The position numbers were made by a program, and so were the translations under genes. 64,000 bases of DNA from Alteromonas sp. 1_MG-2023. GTDB taxonomy: Bacteria > Pseudomonadota > Gammaproteobacteria > Enterobacterales > Alteromonadaceae. Numbering within the stretch: the stretch's first letter is position 1; each line of letters opens with the position of its first letter. Shown here one piece after another: positions 59,024 to 64,000 of this stretch. The DNA lies in contig NZ_JAUOQH010000018.1 of NCBI RefSeq assembly GCF_030547075.1, forward strand, positions 1 through 64,000, given 5' to 3'. The notes beneath the pieces were generated by a model. It had not been told where the DNA came from and searched no databases. It saw only the letters and a program-made list of their open reading frames with translations.

Positions 59024-60232
59024 ATGGAATGGAATTTAGAAACACTAAGTCTGCTGTCAATTCCGCTGATAAGCGCACTGGTTGGCTGGTTAACTAATTA
59101 CCTTGCAGTAAAAATGATGTTTTATCCCATCGAATTTGTGGGGTTTAAACCTATCTTTGGTTGGCAGGGGTTAATTCCGGCAAAACGCAGGCAAATGGCG
59201 GAAATTGAAGTCGAGCTTGTTTTGGGTAAATTGCTTAGTGTTGAAGAGCTTGCACAGCGAATCGACCCAAGTGACTTAACCAAAGCGATTGAGCGGCGGC
59301 TTGGCCAGGTTACCCGCAAAGTCGTTAACGATGTTATGTCTGAATCTGCTCCGCAGCTATGGGCAGCACTTCCAGTGCAAGGTAAAAACCTTGTATATCA
59401 GCGAATTGAAAATGACATCCCTAATGTCGTGCATAAAATGGTAGATGACTTTCAGCACAATATTGCTGAAATCTTAGATATTAAAGAACTCGTTGTAGAG
59501 CAGTTAGTTAATTCTCCCACGTTAATTAACGAAATTTTCCTAACCGCAGGCAGTAAAGAGTTTCCCTTTATTGTGCGTTCCGGTTTTTACTTCGGTTTTC
59601 TATTCGGTTTGCCTACCATGTTTTTATGGCATTTTTTCCAGAACTGGTGGATTTTACCCCTCGGCGGGTTGTTAGTAGGCTACGCGACTAATTGGATTGC
59701 AATAAAGATTATCTTTGAGCCTAAACGGCCACGCAAGTTAGGACCTATTACAATACAAGGTATGTTTTTAAAGCGGCAAAAAGAAGTGTCTGAAGTGTAT
59801 GCAGACATTATTGAACAGAAACTAATTACCCCTAAAAATATCACTCACGTGATTTTACATGGCTCGGGTTCAGCGCAACTTCTTGAACTCATCGAGCTTC
59901 ATGTTAACGATGCTATTGAGCGTTATGTTGCCATTACCCAGCCTTATTTTGCGCTAGGTATAGGGTCGGAAAATTACCATCGAATGAAATCACTCGCGGT
60001 GAAACAGATTTTCGATAACTCAGATAAGTATTTGTTGTACGCCTATGACTACGCTAACGACGCCTTGCATGTAGGGCAAGATTTAAGCGAGCGTATGCAA
60101 GCGTTAAGTGCCGAAGAATTCGAAGGGGTGTTACGCCCCGCCTATCAGCAGGATGAATGGAAGCTTATTGTCACCGGTGCTGTGCTTGGTTTGATAGCCG
60201 GTTTTACCCAATTGTATTTGGTGTTTTTATAA
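59024..60232 (+). CDS. DUF445-family membrane protein
   Basis: A 402-residue inner-membrane protein with an internal duplication: GWLTNYLAVKMMFYP near the N-terminus and GYATNWIAIKIIFEP in the middle, each after a membrane helix, plus a C-terminal helix (VTGAVLGLIAGFTQLYLV). The soluble part between is helical. Function unknown in this family. First gene of a three-gene unit: TetR begins 1 bp after its stop. Confidence 0.87.
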   Translation: MEWNLETLSLLSIPLISALVGWLTNYLAVKMMFYPIEFVGFKPIFGWQGLIPAKRRQMAEIEVELVLGKLLSVEELAQRIDPSDLTKAIERRLGQVTRKVVNDVMSESAPQLWAALPVQGKNLVYQRIENDIPNVVHKMVDDFQHNIAEILDIKELVVEQLVNSPTLINEIFLTAGSKEFPFIVRSGFYFGFLFGLPTMFLWHFFQNWWILPLGGLLVGYATNWIAIKIIFEPKRPRKLGPITIQGMFLKRQKEVSEVYADIIEQKLITPKNITHVILHGSGSAQLLELIELHVNDAIERYVAITQPYFALGIGSENYHRMKSLAVKQIFDNSDKYLLYAYDYANDALHVGQDLSERMQALSAEEFEGVLRPAYQQDEWKLIVTGAVLGLIAGFTQLYLVFL

Positions 60233-60233
60233 C

Positions 60234-60908
60234 ATGAAAACATCGCAGCGAATTCTGTTAACCGCACTCACTATGTTTAACCGACATGGGGAGAATGGGG
60301 TGACCAGTGTAGATATTGCTATGGAGCTAGATATAAGCCCTGGTAATTTGTACTACCATTATAAAGGTAAAGAAAGCATGGTGGCTGCGCTTATGCGTAT
60401 GCATGATAAGCAAATGCAGCGTATGTTTGTGGCGAACGCTTTCGATTCGCTTACCGCAGAAGATGTGATGTATTACCTATATTTGCTAGTGGATAGTTTG
60501 CATGTTTTCCGTTTTTTATACCGAAGCCCGGCGGATATCGTTGAAAAATACCCTTTAATAGAAAAGCCTCGAAAAAATATACTTTTGGGGTTAAACAAAC
60601 AGCTTTTACGTTTACTGACTACGTTAAAGGATAAAGATTTGTTAGTAGCCTTTGGTTCAGACTTGACGTTGCTGGTGGATTTGCTCAGTTTAATTATTAC
60701 CCAATCTTGTCAATTTGATGAGACTAACAGCCATATGGATGAAACATCTCAGCGTTATCATGCGTTGTCACTCATGATGGTTAGTTTACTGCCTCGATTG
60801 GTGCTAAGTGATGCGGAACAAAGCAGTATTTTAGATGCGTTGCAATCACATGCCCTCGCCAATGTTACAGAGCTGGTGCCGCAGGATATGTTTAATACAA
60901 AGGAATAA
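60234..60908 (+). CDS. TetR/AcrR-family regulator
   Basis: A 224-residue repressor with an N-terminal helix-turn-helix (VTSVDIAMELDISPGNLYYHYKGKESMV) and a ligand-binding domain. It follows DUF445 by 1 bp and precedes the wax ester synthase gene by 3 bp, so it probably regulates its own operon in response to a lipid-related signal. Confidence 0.9.
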   Translation: MKTSQRILLTALTMFNRHGENGVTSVDIAMELDISPGNLYYHYKGKESMVAALMRMHDKQMQRMFVANAFDSLTAEDVMYYLYLLVDSLHVFRFLYRSPADIVEKYPLIEKPRKNILLGLNKQLLRLLTTLKDKDLLVAFGSDLTLLVDLLSLIITQSCQFDETNSHMDETSQRYHALSLMMVSLLPRLVLSDAEQSSILDALQSHALANVTELVPQDMFNTKE

Positions 60909-60911
60909 TTG

Positions 60912-62351
60912 ATGAGCAAAACACTGAGTTTTCTTGATAAGTCCTTTTGGATTACAGAATCCGATGCAAACCCGAAACACGTTGGCTGCCTGCAATTACT
61001 TGAAATGCCTGAAGGGGCAAAAAGCCCAGAATACGTACCAGCTATTTATAATGAAATTAAAGGGTTTGCAAAAGGAACCTCACCGTTTAATTGCGTTGTC
61101 AAAACCGTGCTTGGCTATCCTATCGGGCTCTCGCCCATTAAAAACTTAGACATGAATTACCATGTTCAGTTGCATCATATCGATGATGTAAGTGATAGAC
61201 AAAATCTAGATAATTTCTCTGCAAAGCTACACGCCGCAAGGTTAGATCCAGACAAACCCTTATGGCAATATCACTTCATTTTCGATTCAAATAGTAGCAC
61301 CTATGCCATTTACGCCAAGGTACATCATATGTATGGCGATGGTGCCACTTTGGTACGGTGGTTTCAGTCTTGCTATGTTTCGGCGTCGAATAAAAGTGAA
61401 TTCACTCCAATTTGGGCGGTTAAGCGATTAAGGCACAAGAGAAAGACGCCTTCCAGTTTATATAAGCGGTTCATTAGTGTGGGCAGTGCCCTTAAAACGG
61501 GTCTCGATTTAACGGTTATTTTAATACGCATTTTTTTAAAGTTGATAAGGGTGAACCCTCATTACATGCCGGTGCCGTTTTCAGGCACTAAAACCGTATT
61601 AACAGGGCAGGTTGAAGCCGGAAGAGTGGTAACCACCACCGATATTGATTTCAAACGGGTTAAGGCCCTTGCGAGAAGAACCAGAGCCTCTGCAAATGAG
61701 ATACTTTTGTGTGCATTTGATATAGGCGTTCATCGGTTATTGCAAGATCATGGTCATGTGTTTTCAAAAGCACTGTATACCAATATGCCGATAAACCTTC
61801 GTAAGCCTGGGGAGAAAACCACGGGAAACAAAATTGCCATTGTGCCAGTGCAGTTGGCTCATGGTGATCACGACCCATACCTACGATTGCGTCAAATCAT
61901 TATAAATCATCGGATAGTGAAACATGCCGCTATGCGCGCCAGGCCCGCTTCGTTTAGCGGTTACACCATCGTAATACAATCGTTAGCCTTGGTTTTTGAA
62001 TGGCTTAAGATTTCAAACGTGGTGAAGCCGATTGCTAACATTCTGGTATCGAACATTCCGGGGCCCCGAGACACACGATATTTAAAAGACAGTAAGCTAC
62101 TTGCCTGCTATCCCATTTCAACCATGACCCCAGGGGGTGGCGTGAATATCACCTTAATGACCTATGCGGGCGTGGCTAATGTAGGCATTGTGTGTTGTAA
62201 CAAAAATATCAGCACCTTGCAGCCATTGGCGGGCTATGTGCAAGAAGCCTTCGAGATGTTAGAGGCGTGTATAGACAATCCAAGACTACGGATTACGGAT
62301 ATTGGTGAGCATGAAGAATCGGTGCCGGTATCAATTGTGAGCGAACATTAA
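60912..62351 (+). CDS. Wax ester synthase / diacylglycerol acyltransferase
   Basis: A 479-residue WS/DGAT-family enzyme that joins acyl-CoA to fatty alcohol or diacylglycerol to form storage wax ester or triacylglycerol. The catalytic HHxxxDG motif is intact (HHMYGDG at 138-144), as are PLWQYHFIF upstream, ANEILLCAFDIGV, and the C-terminal NVGIVCCNK region. The ATG at 60912 has an AAAGGA ribosome site. Co-transcribed with the TetR gene. Confidence 0.92.
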   Translation: MSKTLSFLDKSFWITESDANPKHVGCLQLLEMPEGAKSPEYVPAIYNEIKGFAKGTSPFNCVVKTVLGYPIGLSPIKNLDMNYHVQLHHIDDVSDRQNLDNFSAKLHAARLDPDKPLWQYHFIFDSNSSTYAIYAKVHHMYGDGATLVRWFQSCYVSASNKSEFTPIWAVKRLRHKRKTPSSLYKRFISVGSALKTGLDLTVILIRIFLKLIRVNPHYMPVPFSGTKTVLTGQVEAGRVVTTTDIDFKRVKALARRTRASANEILLCAFDIGVHRLLQDHGHVFSKALYTNMPINLRKPGEKTTGNKIAIVPVQLAHGDHDPYLRLRQIIINHRIVKHAAMRARPASFSGYTIVIQSLALVFEWLKISNVVKPIANILVSNIPGPRDTRYLKDSKLLACYPISTMTPGGGVNITLMTYAGVANVGIVCCNKNISTLQPLAGYVQEAFEMLEACIDNPRLRITDIGEHEESVPVSIVSEH

Positions 62352-62512
62352 GTTCGTGCTATTTCACCATCATCAACAGTAGCACTCAGACTTTTATTCG
62401 CACCGGTACTCGCTCTAAGCCCTGTACTAATGCCCAAACCAAGCACCCGAGCTAAGCACCCGCACAAGCACTTACACCTTTATTAACACCTATGCTGAAA
62501 CGATAGCAAAAG

Positions 62513-63226
62513 TTAAAAATAAAACCTGAGAGCGTCTGGCTCTACGTTTACGCTCTTTCCATAACGAGAAAAAAGAACTTCCCGCCATTGGTCCTCACGC
62601 ATTTTATGATGAAGAGGAAGGGTAGCCACTTTGTTCAGAATGGCTCTTTCAATTTGAGGTTTGTGAAAATCAAGCACGGCCTGTTTCGAACCAGATAAAT
62701 ACAGTGCTAAGTATTCTGCGGCTTGATCGGAAGTACCCACAGTCACTATCGATAAAGCGCTTTTCAGTGAGCGGCTAAATAGCCCATTTAAATTACCTGG
62801 CACAAAGCGGGAAAGTAAAAATTGGGTGTCTTTTATAAGGGCATAGTCGTCGTTAACCATCGCGATGTTGTCTACCTGTTTGTTGATAAAATAAAGGGTA
62901 GATTCAATGTCGTTGTAGTGTGGTTCGGCGCTAAGCGTAATAACTAAATGGGCGCGGTAAATGGTGGTCTCTGCCAAAGTAATGGTGATCGAGGCTAACA
63001 ACTGCAAAGATAAGCGGTTGGCAGTGGCGTTTAAGCTAACCTTTCCACTATTTATAGCAACGTGAGCGTTGCCAACGGGTATGACTAGTGGGAAGGCTTG
63101 GGGCAAGTTTTCAGATAATAGGGTATTTAACTCATCGACCGAAAATTGATCGTAGCGAAGCTTTCCCAGCTTAATTAAAAGTCGAGAAATAAGCAGCATG
63201 CCTCTGTCGCGTAGCTCTAGTTTCAT
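62513..63226 (-). CDS. DUF1439/YceB-like protein of unknown function
   Basis: A 237-residue protein with no signal peptide or lipobox. The pattern YDQFSVDELNTLLSENLP, a beta-rich middle and a helical end recall YceB (DUF1439), whose E. coli member is a lipoprotein; here the N-terminus instead is basic and amphipathic (RDRGMLLISRLLIKLGKL). Convergent with the wax ester synthase gene. Confidence 0.6.
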   Translation of the reverse strand: MKLELRDRGMLLISRLLIKLGKLRYDQFSVDELNTLLSENLPQAFPLVIPVGNAHVAINSGKVSLNATANRLSLQLLASITITLAETTIYRAHLVITLSAEPHYNDIESTLYFINKQVDNIAMVNDDYALIKDTQFLLSRFVPGNLNGLFSRSLKSALSIVTVGTSDQAAEYLALYLSGSKQAVLDFHKPQIERAILNKVATLPLHHKMREDQWREVLFSRYGKSVNVEPDALRFYF

Positions 63227-63541
63227 TGATGGTTTACAGCGTTTTCAATTTAAAAGCGTTAAAATACGGTACTTTTAGATAGCCATTAAGTAATAACGCT
63301 CACTTAACTGGTTATACGTAAAACAATTTTTAAAATATATAACATATCACTTTAAGATGGGCAGTTTAATTTGGTAGTCTGGTCTAACCACAAAACGAAT
63401 AGCGTTTTTTGACTAACGCTAAATAGTTTGTGATATATCAATATTCGTTTTGTCTACGTGTACCACTAATACGCTTATTTGTGTCTAAGATTACAGACGT
63501 TAGCTGCGTATTTCACTGTTTAACGTGTTTTGGAGCAAAGC
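63227..63541. other. Divergent intergenic region with possible FadR site
   Basis: A 315-bp AT-rich gap between the YceB-like and GMC oxidoreductase genes. The 17-mer at 63377-63393 contains CTGGTCTAACCA, close to the FadR core TGGTCNGACCA, about 11 of 17 to the fadB operator as recalled; weaker than the fadD and fadR sites. Promoters not otherwise identified. Confidence 0.35.
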
Positions 63542-64000
63542 ATGAATGAGGCTCAGGGTAAGTTCGACTACATCATCGTTGGTGGAGGCTCAGCAGGCGC
63601 CGTATTAGCCACACGTTTATCTGAAAACCCTACCTTGCAGGTTCTGTTGCTTGAAGCCGGAACAAAAGATTCTAACCCTCTTATTCATATCCCCTTTGGT
63701 TTGTCGTTACTGAGTCGCTTTGAAGGAATTGGTTGGGGTTATCACACCGCGCCACAAAAAGAGCTGTACGATCGTGAGTTGTTTTGGCCTCGAGGTAAAA
63801 CCTTAGGTGGCAGTAGTTCGGTCAATGCCATGTGTTATATACGTGGGCAAAAAGAAGATTACGATCATTGGGTAGAGCAGGGCGCGTCGGGCTGGGGTTT
63901 TGACGATGTACTGCCTTATTTCAAACGATCTGAAAACTTTTTTAAAGGCGAAGACGAGTTTCATGGAGAGGGAGGGCCGTTACATGTCTCTGAACTTAAA
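63542..64000 (+). CDS. GMC oxidoreductase (partial, runs off the window)
   Basis: The first 153 residues of an FAD-dependent glucose-methanol-choline family enzyme. The nucleotide-binding motif YIIVGGGSAGAVLATRLSE begins at residue 10, with VLLLEAG at the end of the Rossmann unit, WPRGKTLGGSSSVNAMCYIRG (signature 1) and DHWVEQGASGWGFDDVLPYFKRSE. Such enzymes oxidise alcohols, choline or long-chain alcohols; here, next to a wax ester synthase, a fatty-alcohol role is possible. Open at the right edge. Confidence 0.93.
   Translation, partial: MNEAQGKFDYIIVGGGSAGAVLATRLSENPTLQVLLLEAGTKDSNPLIHIPFGLSLLSRFEGIGWGYHTAPQKELYDRELFWPRGKTLGGSSSVNAMCYIRGQKEDYDHWVEQGASGWGFDDVLPYFKRSENFFKGEDEFHGEGGPLHVSELK

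Overview
The window is a 64 kb stretch of chromosome from a gammaproteobacterium, most likely a marine Alteromonas or close relative in the Alteromonadaceae. The grounds are the gene order apt-dnaX-ybaB-recR-htpG-adk, the sets yoaA-tsaB-slp-fadD-rnd, ycgL/ycgM/ycgN and dsbB-nhaB-fadR (all familiar from enteric and marine gammaproteobacteria), moderate GC, an NhaB sodium/proton antiporter, and many genes for lipids, GNAT acetyltransferases and lipoproteins. The genus is inferred from memory of protein style, not from a search. I see no rRNA, tRNA, CRISPR array, transposase, integrase or phage gene.

Layout. 0.1-2.3 kb: a secreted EF-hand protein and a PAS-GGDEF diguanylate cyclase. 2.3-6.0 kb: a two-gene minus-strand unit of a small DP-EP-like protein and a 1089-residue regulator (winged helix, STAND-type NTPase, one membrane helix, TPR-like C-terminus). 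6.2-8.4 kb, divergent from it: hvfABC, a modified-peptide copper-binding system whose precursor carries ten EGKCG motifs in five pairs. 8.6-19.9 kb: small membrane protein, apt, dnaX, ybaB, then a 3.7 kb insertion (PG-binding-like exported protein, PEP-CTERM-like secreted protein behind a sigma-54-like promoter, anchored beta-propeller-like protein), then recR, htpG and adk. 20-21.3 kb: a MAPEG protein and a second-type signal peptidase I. 21.5-28.9 kb: complete histidine operon hisLGDCBHAFIE on the minus strand with a leader peptide of five consecutive His codons and an attenuator.

29-35 kb is a patch of small accessory genes (disordered protein, 43-residue membrane protein, small lipoprotein, two GNAT enzymes, membrane protein, SYLF lipoprotein, TraB/GumN, DUF6482, DUF2244). 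35.2-47.6 kb is mainly plus strand: a cytoplasmic GH13 enzyme, yoaA-tsaB, slp, hydrolase, fadD, rnd, ycgL, a lytic transglycosylase, FAH-family enzyme and ycgN. 47.6-51.4 kb: rimJ-like GNAT, dsbB and nhaB on minus, fadR on plus. 51.6-54.4 kb: an oligopeptidase B-like lipoprotein and a VOC protein. 54.4-64 kb looks like a storage-lipid locus: phasin, PhaF-like protein with a histone-like tail, a degenerate HD-GYP-like protein, a patatin phospholipase, DUF445, TetR regulator, wax ester synthase/DGAT, an uncharacterised protein and the start of a GMC oxidoreductase.

Themes. FadR is encoded here with its operator-reading residues intact, and FadR-like operators can be seen before fadD, before fadR itself and, more weakly, before the GMC oxidoreductase, tying fatty-acid activation to the storage-lipid genes. 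The main points for a second look are a nine-A run in dnaX that would give a 392-residue gamma form in either shifted frame, the ten-motif HvfA precursor with a terminator between it and its modifying enzymes, the STAND regulator pair, and the HD-GYP-like protein that has lost its metal ligands.
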